Below are positions 8,390 through 17,150 of a DNA stretch of 64,000 nucleotides, one piece after another. How positions within the stretch are numbered: the stretch's first letter is position 1; every line of letters starts with the position of its first letter. The DNA is taken from contig CAZCDS010000018.1 in the NCBI GenBank assembly GCA_964497585.1, positions 1-64,000 of the forward strand, written 5' to 3'. The notes under the pieces are model-generated. The model saw only the letters and a program-made list of their open reading frames with translations, searched no databases and was not told the origin of the DNA. A program made the translations under genes and the position numbers. This stretch comes from CAZCDS01 sp964497585. Its GTDB lineage: Bacteria > Desulfobacterota > Desulfomonilia > Desulfomonilales > Desulfomonilaceae.

Positions 8390-8398
8390 GGAACCCTC

Positions 8399-8473
8399 CT
8401 ATTTGAAAAATGTACCTGCGGCCAATTCACGGCCTATTCTCTGAACGATTGTGGTTACTTCATGTTGGGTCTT
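8399..8473 (-). pseudogene. Orphan toxin C-terminal tail between immunity copies 5 and 4
   Basis: The frame ending in the TAG at 8399-8401 reads KTQHEVTTIVQRIGRELAAG then TFFK, aligned with KTRHEAIRILEKIGRDL and NNTFFR of toxin 2. It is more diverged than the other two tails and is open upstream toward copy 5, without nuclease motifs. Its TAG again overlaps the ribosome site of the next immunity gene. Confidence 0.7.
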
Positions 8474-8499
8474 GCATGACGGCCGAACTGCACAACAAA

Positions 8500-9039
8500 C
8501 TACTCGCTGGTCCAGACCAGCGGGAAACTAAAGCCACGTAGGCCGGTTTCCAGCACCCGTTGCACAAAGGGATCGGTAGCGTATACCCTGCCGAGAGGAC
8601 GCTGGCGCAACTTAAAGACGGTTTCGCCCTCCAGTTTCTTTTCGAAAAAGGCATGGCGGTCAATACACCAGATCCGGCCGTCGTCGAATCGTTCCAGATC
8701 ACAATTGTCCTCATCGAGTGCGTCAACGAGGCGAGTGGTATTGAAGAGGAAATACTCTTCATCCTGACACATGAAAGAAAAGAGTTGTCCGTTGGGTTCC
8801 AGCAGGTCGGCCAGCGCATTCACGGCCCTGCGGCTGAAGACCGGAATGGTGGGGTCAAAGGCGGGGGTATCGCCTTTGGGTAAGTTTGCCGGGAAAAACC
8901 TGAAGGGCTCATCACCGGTCAAAGGATTCTTCAGGAGAGTACCGTTGAACTGGTTGCACAAGTCCAGCCCGCCATCTTCCGTGTCAAAGTCGATTGGCCG
9001 ATAGGTATCTCCATCTGCGCCGAGGATATATACTCTCAT
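8500..9039 (-). CDS. Imm11/DUF1629-type immunity protein (copy 5), partner of toxin 2
   Basis: This 179-residue family member has FDPTIPVFSRRAVNALADLLEPNG, YFLFNTTRLVDALDED, ERFDDGRIWCIDRH and a TDPFVQRVLETGLRGF end. ATG at 9039 lies 10 bp after the toxin 2 stop codon, whose TAG forms part of the TAGGAG ribosome site. Position directly after the intact toxin makes it the probable cognate immunity protein. First half like copy 3, second half like copy 2: a mosaic. The longer frame to 9081 overlaps the toxin and is not supported. Confidence 0.8.
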   Translation of the reverse strand: MRVYILGADGDTYRPIDFDTEDGGLDLCNQFNGTLLKNPLTGDEPFRFFPANLPKGDTPAFDPTIPVFSRRAVNALADLLEPNGQLFSFMCQDEEYFLFNTTRLVDALDEDNCDLERFDDGRIWCIDRHAFFEKKLEGETVFKLRQRPLGRVYATDPFVQRVLETGLRGFSFPLVWTSE

Positions 9040-9049
9040 GGAACATCTC

Positions 9050-9790
9050 CTATCGAAAGAAGGTATTGTTGGCCAAGTCACGGCCTATTTTCTCCAGAAT
9101 TCGGATTGCCTCGTGTCTAGTCTTTGCAGCGCGCAACAGGTCATATACCTTTTCATAATACTTATGTGTATGAAGTGAAGGATGGTAGACTCCTTCCTCG
9201 AAAAGGGGGTTATTACGCAACCATACGCCGTTGGCGGGATCGTCCATGTCGATTTTGAATCTTCTGAGAATGTCTCTGGCCCTTTTCGCTGCCGGGTGCT
9301 GGGCGGCGCGAGGAACGTTATGGTGTGCAGCATGACCTGCGGGCCGCTTTCTTCCAGCCCTAATAAGATTCCTCCCAAGCTTCGAAGCCGGCCGAGCCAG
9401 CGCGCCGCCCAAGCCGAACCACCCATCAACATCCTGAAGCCCGTGGTGGAATTGGTATAGGAACGCATCCCAGAAACCAGCTTTGCTCTGATCTCCTTCT
9501 CGGGTGTCCGATGGAGGAGGTATTTCGTCTGCGAATGCTAATCTTCGTTGCGCTGTTTGGCCATATCCTTCTGTCCCGAAATTTCGTTTAATGGATTTGA
9601 GCAGTGCCGCTTCCGCGCCGGTTGCGGTCAGAAGTGCTCGGTCGACGGCTGCGTCGACTTCTTCCGGAGGTACCTTTGGCTGCCCGTGTTCTGCTTCCTT
9701 GGGTTTGTGAGGTTTGTCTCCCCCGCGGCCGTCGCTGTACTCCGGATGAGTGGCAAACCACCAGGCTCGCTGTTTTTCAGTCTTGAGCAT
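9050..9790 (-). CDS. AHH-type HNH nuclease toxin 2 with phage-locus N-terminal domain
   Basis: 246 residues. Residues 1-77 (KTEKQRAWWFATHPEYS through LLKSIKRNFGTEG) nearly match toxin 1; the linker is shorter. The C-terminal nuclease carries HAAHHNVP, with the exact AHH triplet, and KIDMDDPANGVWL, ending IGRDLANNTFFR. ATG at 9790 has AAGGAAGG upstream. Gene order is portal, toxin 2, then four immunity genes. The shared N-terminus in two toxins both lying beside head genes suggests a common trafficking role, for example loading into or onto a particle, but nothing in the sequence proves this. Known AHH nucleases act on nucleic acid in the target cell. Confidence 0.75.
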   Translation of the reverse strand: MLKTEKQRAWWFATHPEYSDGRGGDKPHKPKEAEHGQPKVPPEEVDAAVDRALLTATGAEAALLKSIKRNFGTEGYGQTAQRRLAFADEIPPPSDTREGDQSKAGFWDAFLYQFHHGLQDVDGWFGLGGALARPASKLGRNLIRAGRKRPAGHAAHHNVPRAAQHPAAKRARDILRRFKIDMDDPANGVWLRNNPLFEEGVYHPSLHTHKYYEKVYDLLRAAKTRHEAIRILEKIGRDLANNTFFR

Positions 9791-10041
9791 AATGCCTTCC
9801 TTTCGTCAAACAAAGAGAAAAGCGCCGCGTCTTGGCACCGCGTCGTGTCACATCATTCAGTTTTCAACAGGCGAAGTGAGGCCGTTCGCGCGTTGAATCC
9901 CCGGGACGCAACACAGTGGAATAGGGAGTGCACGCCGCGCTGCGCACCTACTTTGACCTGCGGCACGCTTCGATCGTGCGGGGGAACTCGGCTCTGTCGG
10001 GGGCGCTGATGCAGGCACGATGCTGCGTCGGTGGCTTTCTT

Positions 10042-12168
10042 CTATCCGCCCTGTTTACTCCCCGCGGCCTCCTGGGCCTGCATTTGGAGGAGCTGTGCCA
10101 GGGCGTTTTCATCGGTGGGCTGAGGTCCCATGGGGCCTCCCTTTTCCACAAGGGGAGGCGGTGAGTCACTGTGGGGTAGGGGGCCCTCGGGGTTCAGAAG
10201 CGCAAGTTCAGGAGGCAGTCCTTCCGGGACGGGCACAGGACCCATCTCGTCGAGCGGTCCGGGAACTGGAGGTTCGATTCGACTGAAGATGCGGTCCGCT
10301 CCGTCCACGCCGATCAGATCGAGATAGCGCTTCAGGAGTTCCGAAAAGGAGATCCGAACCCCCTCCTCCGCGAGCATGGGTTGGAACTTAGACAGGTTGG
10401 GGAGCGCGCGTTCAATGCTCTGGGCCTTGGCGAGACGGGTTGATTCCTGCCGGGTCATTGTCGCGACCACCCGGAACCGGCCTGACTGGATCTCCTCTGG
10501 GGTCACCACGAGCGGGATCTCCATGCCGCCCGCGTCGCGCACCGTTATGAACTGATCGTCAAGGAGGAACTGCTGCAGCATTGAGAGCGCAAGCGTTCCG
10601 AGCGGTTCCAGGAAGCTCCTGGCAAAAAGGTCGCTTCTCGTGGTGAAGGGAGCGAGCGCGGCCTCCTGAAGGATGTGTGCCTCCGTTGCGGACTTGGATC
10701 GCGACGATACTCCGAGGGTGACGTCGGAAACGGTTGTCCGCTTTTCGAGGAGGCTGTTGAGGTAGTTGATGAGATTATTTACGTCCTGCTGAGGAAAATT
10801 GAGGGCAGGGAAGGGCTGAATGTCGCCGGGATCGTCGACGGTCCAGACCTTTCCGGGATAGACGACGTCGTTTTCTGTGCTTATTTGACGGGCCGCGGAA
10901 GAGCCCCGGCGGACAATGAGCTGCGCGTTGGCCGTCAGGCGGGCGTTATCCTGGGACTGACTGATGAACTGAGAAATGGAATGGATGAGGTCCAGATTGC
11001 TCTCCACCGCGCCCATGCCGAAAGGTCCCGGCAGAGGAGTGTAATGGGCGGCAAGGAAGGGCCTCAGACCGGACCACAGAACCGGAGAGTCCGCGAGCCG
11101 CACCATCAAACCGTCCTGGGGGTTCGTTGACCCACGCTCGGTGATAATGGTGCAGATGCATTCTCTGTACCCGTCTTCCAGGGGGACCTCTCCATGCCAT
11201 TCCCAGACGGTGAGCCTCCGGATGACATCCTGATCCAGGTGCTCCGCGTCTGCATCTCGGGATAGTCCCTCAGCCTCGGGGTGTCCCTCTGACGGCGCGT
11301 CTTTCCAGCGCCTGAGAAACTCGGATTTGTTCAGGTTGTACACACCACGGGCGAATTTCTCCAATATCTGCTCGTACGTTCTGTCCACCCGGTGTCCGAT
11401 ACCGCTGTGTCGCTGCACGTCACTATGGTTCGCGGTCCAGTCAACGAGGATCCGGTCCAGCGGAATCACCTGGACAATGGGACAGTCGTAGATCTTTTCT
11501 TCCGCCTCGATTACCTCGAGTGTCTCGTAATTCCAGAGATGGCGCGTCACATCCTTGGAGTACCAGAAGACCTTTGCGTACACCGATCCGTACAACACGA
11601 GATTCTGGAGGATTTCGTACAGCCTGACGTGGATCTGCCCCTGCGCCATCCGCGAGAGCAAAAGTTCCTGCAGTTTGTACGAGGCCGGAAAACGAACGTC
11701 TTCGTTGACTCTGCCGGGTGCGGACTCGGGGAGGACGCTCAACCAGTCGGGACCGCCGAAGATGGCCTGATATGCCCGATCCACCCATGAATCGACGAGA
11801 TACGAGGGCGCGAGGATAATGTCAGCCTGCCATCGCTCCTTTCCCGATGTGGACTGCTTGCGCAGGCCAGCAAGGTTCTCAGCGGGCTCGAGTTGGCCGG
11901 AAGCCGTCCAGGAATTGAGGTCACGCCGGTTGTGGTAGAGGTCCTCGAGCAACTTCCATCGCTCGGTTTTCTTTGCAACGAAATCGCAGGATGCCTTGCA
12001 CCAATCACTGATATATTTAAACGCTGCCTCCTGAAACTCCTTTGACGGGACAAACCGGGGAACCATGGCAGAACCGTCGAGCCCCAGGGACAAAGGCGGT
12101 CCAAGCGGGCCCTCTGATGTCGCCGCGGGATTGTAGAGTTCTGTTGCCTGTGTTTCGTTGTCATCCAT
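10042..12168 (-). CDS. Phage portal (head-tail connector) protein
   Basis: This 708-residue protein has the look of P22/SU10-type portals: an N-terminal helical region (KYISDWCKASCDFVAKKTERW), ILAPSYLVDSWVDRAYQAIF, NLVLYGSVYAKVFWY, a beta region around VIPLDRILVDWTAN, a long helical stretch with NLINYLNSLLEKRTTVSDVTLG, and a Pro/Gly-rich C-terminal tail (PVPGPLDEMGPVPVPEGLPP) with a final Gln-rich helix. It would form the dodecameric ring through which DNA enters the head. It is read after the small gene at 12,296-12,580 from the promoter near 12,950. Toxin 2 lies 251 bp downstream. No terminase is seen next to it in the window. Confidence 0.7.
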   Translation of the reverse strand: MDDNETQATELYNPAATSEGPLGPPLSLGLDGSAMVPRFVPSKEFQEAAFKYISDWCKASCDFVAKKTERWKLLEDLYHNRRDLNSWTASGQLEPAENLAGLRKQSTSGKERWQADIILAPSYLVDSWVDRAYQAIFGGPDWLSVLPESAPGRVNEDVRFPASYKLQELLLSRMAQGQIHVRLYEILQNLVLYGSVYAKVFWYSKDVTRHLWNYETLEVIEAEEKIYDCPIVQVIPLDRILVDWTANHSDVQRHSGIGHRVDRTYEQILEKFARGVYNLNKSEFLRRWKDAPSEGHPEAEGLSRDADAEHLDQDVIRRLTVWEWHGEVPLEDGYRECICTIITERGSTNPQDGLMVRLADSPVLWSGLRPFLAAHYTPLPGPFGMGAVESNLDLIHSISQFISQSQDNARLTANAQLIVRRGSSAARQISTENDVVYPGKVWTVDDPGDIQPFPALNFPQQDVNNLINYLNSLLEKRTTVSDVTLGVSSRSKSATEAHILQEAALAPFTTRSDLFARSFLEPLGTLALSMLQQFLLDDQFITVRDAGGMEIPLVVTPEEIQSGRFRVVATMTRQESTRLAKAQSIERALPNLSKFQPMLAEEGVRISFSELLKRYLDLIGVDGADRIFSRIEPPVPGPLDEMGPVPVPEGLPPELALLNPEGPLPHSDSPPPLVEKGGPMGPQPTDENALAQLLQMQAQEAAGSKQGG

Positions 12169-12295
12169 TGTTTCCGTCCTTTCTTACTTTTGTTCCTGAG
12201 GGGGAAGGCATCTCCGCCGCCGTAATTACCAAAGCAGCAGTCGACACTTCCCGTGATCATTCATGTTCGTGAGGTGTATGTGGGCAGAACGTATG

Positions 12296-12580
12296 TCATG
12301 CAGGGAGTTCGTATATTCGATCGGGCCTGTCGAACATGGGGCCATCCTTGTTTATAGCTTCCGGAGCCTCGTAGTATGTCGGATCAGCGAGCCTACTGAT
12401 AACCTTTCGCCGCGCAAGACTCCACAATACGGCTGCGCTGAGGTCCCGGGAATGTTGCGGATACTGAAGGTCGATCGCTTCCTTCTCGAGCATCATGGAT
12501 TCCATCTCCTCCACTATGAGATCGAAGATGCGCGGGTTTGGCTCCAGAGCGGACAGTTCTCTCCAAGCAACATCATTCAT
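12296..12580 (-). CDS. Small phage-locus protein upstream of portal
   Basis: 94 residues from the ATG at 12,580 (MNDVAWRELSALEPNPRIFD), preceded by AGGGGATC. Acidic and helical, with LIVEEMESMMLEKEAIDL in the first half and a C-terminus rich in Asp, Pro and Tyr. It is the first gene after the promoter at 12,947-12,975 and lies 127 bp before the portal gene. Similar in size and position to the 95-residue protein that opens the other half of the island, but I see no clear sequence match between them. Function unknown. Confidence 0.55.
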   Translation of the reverse strand: MNDVAWRELSALEPNPRIFDLIVEEMESMMLEKEAIDLQYPQHSRDLSAAVLWSLARRKVISRLADPTYYEAPEAINKDGPMFDRPDRIYELPA

Positions 12581-12946
12581 TGTTGATCCCCTGGTTGATG
12601 ATTGTCTCTGTATGATGGCCGCGATCGCGGCGTCACGTGAGTGGACCCCGCAGGCGAGGCGTCTCCGGTGTCTATCGGCGAGGGGCAAGGCATCTGGTCT
12701 TCGACGGGTATTCGACCAAGACTGCCGGTCGGCACTCGGGAAAATCGATTGTTGGTCAGATGTACGGTATGGTGCGGGTTCCCGGGGAAGCGAGCCGCGA
12801 ATAGGAATTCCTCAGAAGACAGCTCGTTATGGCATGAAATCAAACGCGCTTTGCAGAATCGATAGGCCCTGTTCCCGGAGCGTTGCTGTGGACTCAGGTT
12901 CACTCGGCGATGTTGACCTCAATGCTCTGTTTCAACGCGCATGATG

Positions 12947-12975
12947 ATGTTACCAAACAAAATTAGCCATGTCAA
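12947..12975 (-). promoter_or_regulatory. Sigma70-like promoter of the portal operon
   Basis: On the minus strand TTGACA (12,970-12,975) and TAACAT (12,947-12,952) are 17 bp apart. The surrounding 48 bp match the promoter at 4,693-4,721 at 38 positions, including CCGACGA upstream. The leader to the first gene would be about 360 nt. The gene-free stretch 12,581-13,330 holds this promoter and, at its right end, the palindrome before the GSCFA gene; it probably contains the right border of the phage-derived island, but I see no attachment repeat. Confidence 0.6.
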
Positions 12976-13302
12976 CCGATCGTCGGAAAACCTAACTTAA
13001 CGCTCAACGATGCCTCGCGTACGATGGAGAATTGGGGAGTGCTCGTTGTGTCAAAGAAGCGAGACCTCAAATTGAAGATCCGGTCAAAAGGGCCGGATTC
13101 AGCGATTCCCGGAAAATCCGAACCTCGGCCCCTGACCGAACGCGGGTCCGCAGTCTCTCTCCTGACTGGAATTCGGTGCCGCACCTGAATAACGGACTAC
13201 TCAATCAAAGACCTTGATCGTCGTCATCCCTGCGTACGCTCAGGCTGGCCGTCTGAAGGAACGGGATCTTGGTTCCGAGGTCTCAATCTGGTAAACTGAC
13301 CT

Positions 13303-13317
13303 TGTCCGAATCGGACA
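13303..13317. promoter_or_regulatory. Operator-like palindrome before the GSCFA gene
   Basis: TGTCCGA-A-TCGGACA is a perfect 7-1-7 inverted repeat ending 13 bp before the ATG at 13,331, just ahead of the AGGAGAAG ribosome site. It could be a repressor site or a small mRNA hairpin; only the symmetry is seen. Confidence 0.4.
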
Positions 13318-13330
13318 CGAGGAGAAGATT

Positions 13331-14287
13331 ATGGCGCGGTCCGATGTGCATCCGATACACACGTTCGAACCCTGGCAAGTATGGCCGGGGTCCTATGACA
13401 ATCCCTCGGCTGACGGGAAGTTCCCGCAGTGTCCGGCACGAGGATTGAGAATCACGCACGCCACGCAAATCGCATCCATGGGATCCTGTTTTGCGCGTGA
13501 AATTAAGACCGTCCTCGAGCGAGAGGGATATGCATACATTTCAGAAGAAGTCGACCATCCGGCCTCCAAACATGCGAGTGCGGCGTGGGAACGTCTCTAC
13601 AACACCTTTTCGATGCGCCAGATATTCGAGTACACATTTGAGTCCTGGGAACCCGACATTCGCTGGTGGCAGGCTCCCGAGTCAGGCAAGATTCAGGATC
13701 CATACAGGCGCATTATTCTGTACGATTCCCTCGCGGAAGCAGAAGAGGATTTTGCCAAACATCGGAGGTGCTCAAGACGAGTGCTGGAAAAGGCTGAGGT
13801 GCTTATTCTTACCCTCGGGCTTACGGAAATTTGGGAGGATCGGGTGGACGGGGCCGTCATATGTCTCCCCTCGGGACCGTACCCCAACGAGGGCGGAGAC
13901 ATGAGCCGGTACCGCTTCAGGGTTAGCCGGTATGGCGAGAACTTGGAGAACATGGAGCGCATACACGAGATCATGGCCCGACACAATCCTTCCTGCCGAA
14001 TTGTGATCACGGTCTCCCCGGTCCATCTTTGGGCCACATTCCGCGAGGACGCGGACGTCATCAGTGCGAGTTGTAACTCGAAGTCGACGCTGAGAGCGGT
14101 CGCGGACGAATTCGTCGCACAGCATGACAATGTATTCTATTTTCCCGCGTATGAGATGGCCACAATATACAGGCCGATGATGGGGCAATCGATCTTCATG
14201 GAAGGACGAGAGAACTTCCATGTCAACCAGGATACCGTCGACTTCATCATGGGCCGGTTCTTTGCATTCTACGGGAATGAGACGTGA
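13331..14287 (+). CDS. GSCFA-domain protein
   Basis: This 318-residue protein has the family-naming motif SMGSCFAREI at about 49-58, followed by conserved-looking FSMRQIFEYTFE, LILTLGLTEIWED, IVITVSPVHLWATF and a C-terminal NFHVNQDTVDFIM. GSCFA proteins are SGNH/GDSL-like; the Ser of GSCFA and a late His/Asp pair would be the catalytic candidates. Substrate unknown, though members often occur near polysaccharide or cell-surface genes. Start ATG at 13,331 with AGGAGAAG upstream. It is transcribed away from the phage island and toward the convergent trk genes. No signal peptide is visible, so it is probably cytoplasmic. Confidence 0.8.
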   Translation: MARSDVHPIHTFEPWQVWPGSYDNPSADGKFPQCPARGLRITHATQIASMGSCFAREIKTVLEREGYAYISEEVDHPASKHASAAWERLYNTFSMRQIFEYTFESWEPDIRWWQAPESGKIQDPYRRIILYDSLAEAEEDFAKHRRCSRRVLEKAEVLILTLGLTEIWEDRVDGAVICLPSGPYPNEGGDMSRYRFRVSRYGENLENMERIHEIMARHNPSCRIVITVSPVHLWATFREDADVISASCNSKSTLRAVADEFVAQHDNVFYFPAYEMATIYRPMMGQSIFMEGRENFHVNQDTVDFIMGRFFAFYGNET

Positions 14288-14337
14288 CTGAAATCGTTTG
14301 TCCGTTTGCGACTCTGATTCACCGAGAAGGTATCACG

Positions 14338-15783
14338 TCATTTCCTCCAGAAATCCGGCGTCATGAGGACGAAGACCGTATAGAGTTCCAGACGTCCGAC
14401 GAGCATGTTGAAGATGAGAATCCATTTTCCCGGTTGCGAGATCCAGGCGTAGGTATCGGCGGCGCCCACCTTGTTCAATCCCGGTCCGATGTTGGAGAGC
14501 GTCGCTGTTGTAGCGCCGATAGCCGTGATCACGTCCACATCGAGCAGGACGAGCAGGAGCGTCGACACGGCCCACATTGCTACGAACAGGCCGACAAATG
14601 CGAGAATGCTGTTGATTATCGGGGGGGTGACTACTTTTTTATCGATTTTGAGTGGAATGACCGCGCGAGGATGGATCAGAAGGCTCAATTCACGAAAAAC
14701 ATGTTTTGCGACGATCATTAACCTCATACATTTCATTCCGCCGCCGGTGCTCCCCGCGCACCCACCCATGAACATCAAGCATAGGAGCAGCCACTGACAG
14801 CTCCAGGGCCACGTTTCCCAGTCGGCCGTGGTGTACCCCGTGGTGGTCATGATGGCTGCAGTCTGAAAGGCCGACTGACCGAACGCCTCGCCGAACCTTT
14901 CGTATTCCGAGCCATAGACGTTCAACGTGATGAAGACCGTGACAATGGCGAAAATCGCTATATAGAGGCGAAATTCCGAAGATCTCCAGTATGCCCGGAG
15001 ATTGCCTAACAGAGCCTGGTAATGCAGTGTGAAGTTCACCCCGGCTACGAGCATAAACAGGATAACGATCGCGCGGATAGCGTTGCTGTTGTAATAACCG
15101 ATGGAGAGGTTCTTGGTCGAAAAGCCGCCCGTCGCGAGCGTCCCGAAGGTGTGGCACATCGCGTCGAAAAGTTCCATTCCCGCCAAGTAGAGCAGAAAGA
15201 TCTCAATCGCTGTGAAAAGAACGTATACTTTCCAAAGGGTCTTGGCAGTCTCTGCAACGGTGGGCTTGAGCTTGTCCATGACCGGGGAGGGGACCTCGGC
15301 CTTGAACATGGCCATGCCCCCCACACCGAGCAGGGGGAGGATCGCGACGGAAAGGACGATGATGCCCATGCCCCCCAGCCAATGGGTTAAGCTGCGCCAG
15401 AAGAGAATGGACCTGGGGAGAATCTCGACGTCGTTCACGACTGTGGCGCCGGTGGTGGTAAACCCGGATATTGATTCGAAGAGCGCGTCCACGAAGTTGG
15501 GAAGTATCCCTGACGTCCAGTAAGGCATTGCCCCGAGGATGCCCGCGACCGCCCATCCGAAGGTAACTATTGCAAACCCGTCCCGCAGCCCGTACTCCGC
15601 GTCCTCTTGGCGCAGCCCCGCATATACGGCGGCCCCCGCGGCAACAGAGATGATCACGAGAATGAGGAAGACCCTCCATGTCTCGTCACCGTCGTAGAAG
15701 GACCACGGAATGGCGGTCGCCATGCAGAGACCCAGGACCGCGGTGAGGGCTCCCAGCGCTGCGCCTACGAGACGGGGGTTCAT
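14338..15783 (-). CDS. trkH: TrkH-type potassium uptake channel subunit
   Basis: 481 residues with about ten hydrophobic segments and the TrkH/KtrB layout of four pore loops: TSISGFTTTGATVV-type sequence (here SISGFTTTGATVVNDVE) after the first pair of helices, FGTLATGGFSTKN, TAAIMTTTGYTTADWETW and ATTATLSNIGPGL. GGCAGSTGGGMKCMR is also typical. It forms the inner-membrane potassium path and works with the TrkA protein encoded upstream. Its ATG overlaps the trkA stop codon by one base (TGATG), so the two are translationally coupled. Confidence 0.93.
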   Translation of the reverse strand: MNPRLVGAALGALTAVLGLCMATAIPWSFYDGDETWRVFLILVIISVAAGAAVYAGLRQEDAEYGLRDGFAIVTFGWAVAGILGAMPYWTSGILPNFVDALFESISGFTTTGATVVNDVEILPRSILFWRSLTHWLGGMGIIVLSVAILPLLGVGGMAMFKAEVPSPVMDKLKPTVAETAKTLWKVYVLFTAIEIFLLYLAGMELFDAMCHTFGTLATGGFSTKNLSIGYYNSNAIRAIVILFMLVAGVNFTLHYQALLGNLRAYWRSSEFRLYIAIFAIVTVFITLNVYGSEYERFGEAFGQSAFQTAAIMTTTGYTTADWETWPWSCQWLLLCLMFMGGCAGSTGGGMKCMRLMIVAKHVFRELSLLIHPRAVIPLKIDKKVVTPPIINSILAFVGLFVAMWAVSTLLLVLLDVDVITAIGATTATLSNIGPGLNKVGAADTYAWISQPGKWILIFNMLVGRLELYTVFVLMTPDFWRK

Positions 15784-17150
15784 CAGAAGAATTCCAGCTT
15801 GACCATCAACAGTTTTTCGACCTTGGGGATCGCTTCTCTCCGGGCAAAGACTATTGCCCGGTCGCCCGGCTCAATGACGGTTTCTCCGTTGGGAATGAAG
15901 AATTCCCTCTTTCGTTCGACCGCTCCCAGAATAGCGCCTTCAGGGAAACCCACTTTTTTCAGAGGCTTGCCGACAAGTTTCGACGTTTCCATGGCTTCGA
16001 ACTCTATGGCCTCAACCTCTTCTCCCGGGAGCATCGACACGGAGATCACGCGGCCCTTGCGGATGAACTGGAGTATCCTCGACGCACCGGCAAGTCTGGG
16101 ATTCGTCACCACGTCGACTCCGAGAGCGGATGCGAGTCTGTGGTATTCCAGCTTATTGGTTCGGGCAGCGACCCGCCTTGCTCCCAATCTCTTGGCCAGC
16201 AGGGCGGTGAGCGCGTTGTGTTCGTCGTCATCGGTCATGGCAAGGAAGCCGTCCATGCCCGAGATGCCCTCGCTTCTCAGGAACTCTTCGTCCACTGAGC
16301 CGGTCTTGAGCACCATGGTACTGTCGAGTTCCGATGCTATCTCTTCGCATCGCGCGGGATCGGCTTCGACGAGCCGGATGTGGCTGACGCCCAGTTTTTC
16401 CAGTTCCTTTGCGGTCTTTACTCCGGCCGACGTCCCACCCAGTATCATAAAACTCTTGAGCGGGTCGCCTTGGAGTCCCAACAGCTCGATCACGCGATCG
16501 ACGGAGTCCTGCGCGACGATCACGTACGCGGTGTCATAGGCCCGTAGCACGTCACGCCCGCGAGGGATAATGGCCTCGGAGTCCCGAAAGATCGCGGGAA
16601 TGAGAACCCTTTCTCCTCGGAACTCCTCTCTCAGTTCGATCAGGGAGCGGCCCACGAGGGGGGAGTCAGGCGTCAACAGGAGTCCGAACAACCGGATCCG
16701 CCCATCCGCGAAATCAACCACGTCCGTGGCAACCGGAATCTGAAGCACCTTGATGAGTCTGCTGACCGCCTCACTCTCCGGGCTGATAACCAGATCCACG
16801 CCGAGATGTTGTCGATCGAGCATTTCCGGGTAGTCGGAGAAGTCGTCCGACCGCAGCCGCGCGACCTTTGTCATGAACCCGTTCATCCGACCGGCCACAT
16901 AACACGCGACAAGATTGACTTCGTCCGAATCGGTCACCGCGATGAGAATACTCGCCTTTTCAATCCCTGCCTGCTCGAGCACCGCAGGCGAGGAACCGCG
17001 GCCGAGGAGAGCTCCGACGTCGAGGTTATTCTGTACAAGGGAAATCCTGTCGGGATGACGATCGATAACGAAAACGTCACGTTTTTCCAACGCGAGGCGC
17101 CGGGCCAACTGATAACCCATCTCGCCCGCCCCTACGATGACGATACTCAC
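15783..17150 (-). CDS. trkA: TrkA potassium uptake regulatory protein
   Basis: 455 residues in two repeats, each an RCK_N Rossmann domain followed by an RCK_C domain. The first begins MSIVIVGAGEMGYQLARRLA with the GxGxxG dinucleotide site; the second begins at FMILGGTSAGVKTAKELE, where the site reads GGTSAG and is less canonical. It gates TrkH in response to NAD(H) or ATP. Start is GTG at 17,150. Transcribed first, followed by trkH with a one-base overlap. Confidence 0.92.
   Translation of the reverse strand: MSIVIVGAGEMGYQLARRLALEKRDVFVIDRHPDRISLVQNNLDVGALLGRGSSPAVLEQAGIEKASILIAVTDSDEVNLVACYVAGRMNGFMTKVARLRSDDFSDYPEMLDRQHLGVDLVISPESEAVSRLIKVLQIPVATDVVDFADGRIRLFGLLLTPDSPLVGRSLIELREEFRGERVLIPAIFRDSEAIIPRGRDVLRAYDTAYVIVAQDSVDRVIELLGLQGDPLKSFMILGGTSAGVKTAKELEKLGVSHIRLVEADPARCEEIASELDSTMVLKTGSVDEEFLRSEGISGMDGFLAMTDDDEHNALTALLAKRLGARRVAARTNKLEYHRLASALGVDVVTNPRLAGASRILQFIRKGRVISVSMLPGEEVEAIEFEAMETSKLVGKPLKKVGFPEGAILGAVERKREFFIPNGETVIEPGDRAIVFARREAIPKVEKLLMVKLEFF

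Noticed and set aside
12577..12903. 108-residue minus-strand frame upstream of the portal operon
   Set aside because: Overlaps the start region of the small gene at 12,580 in another frame, low-complexity composition and no ribosome site; likely part of the leader.
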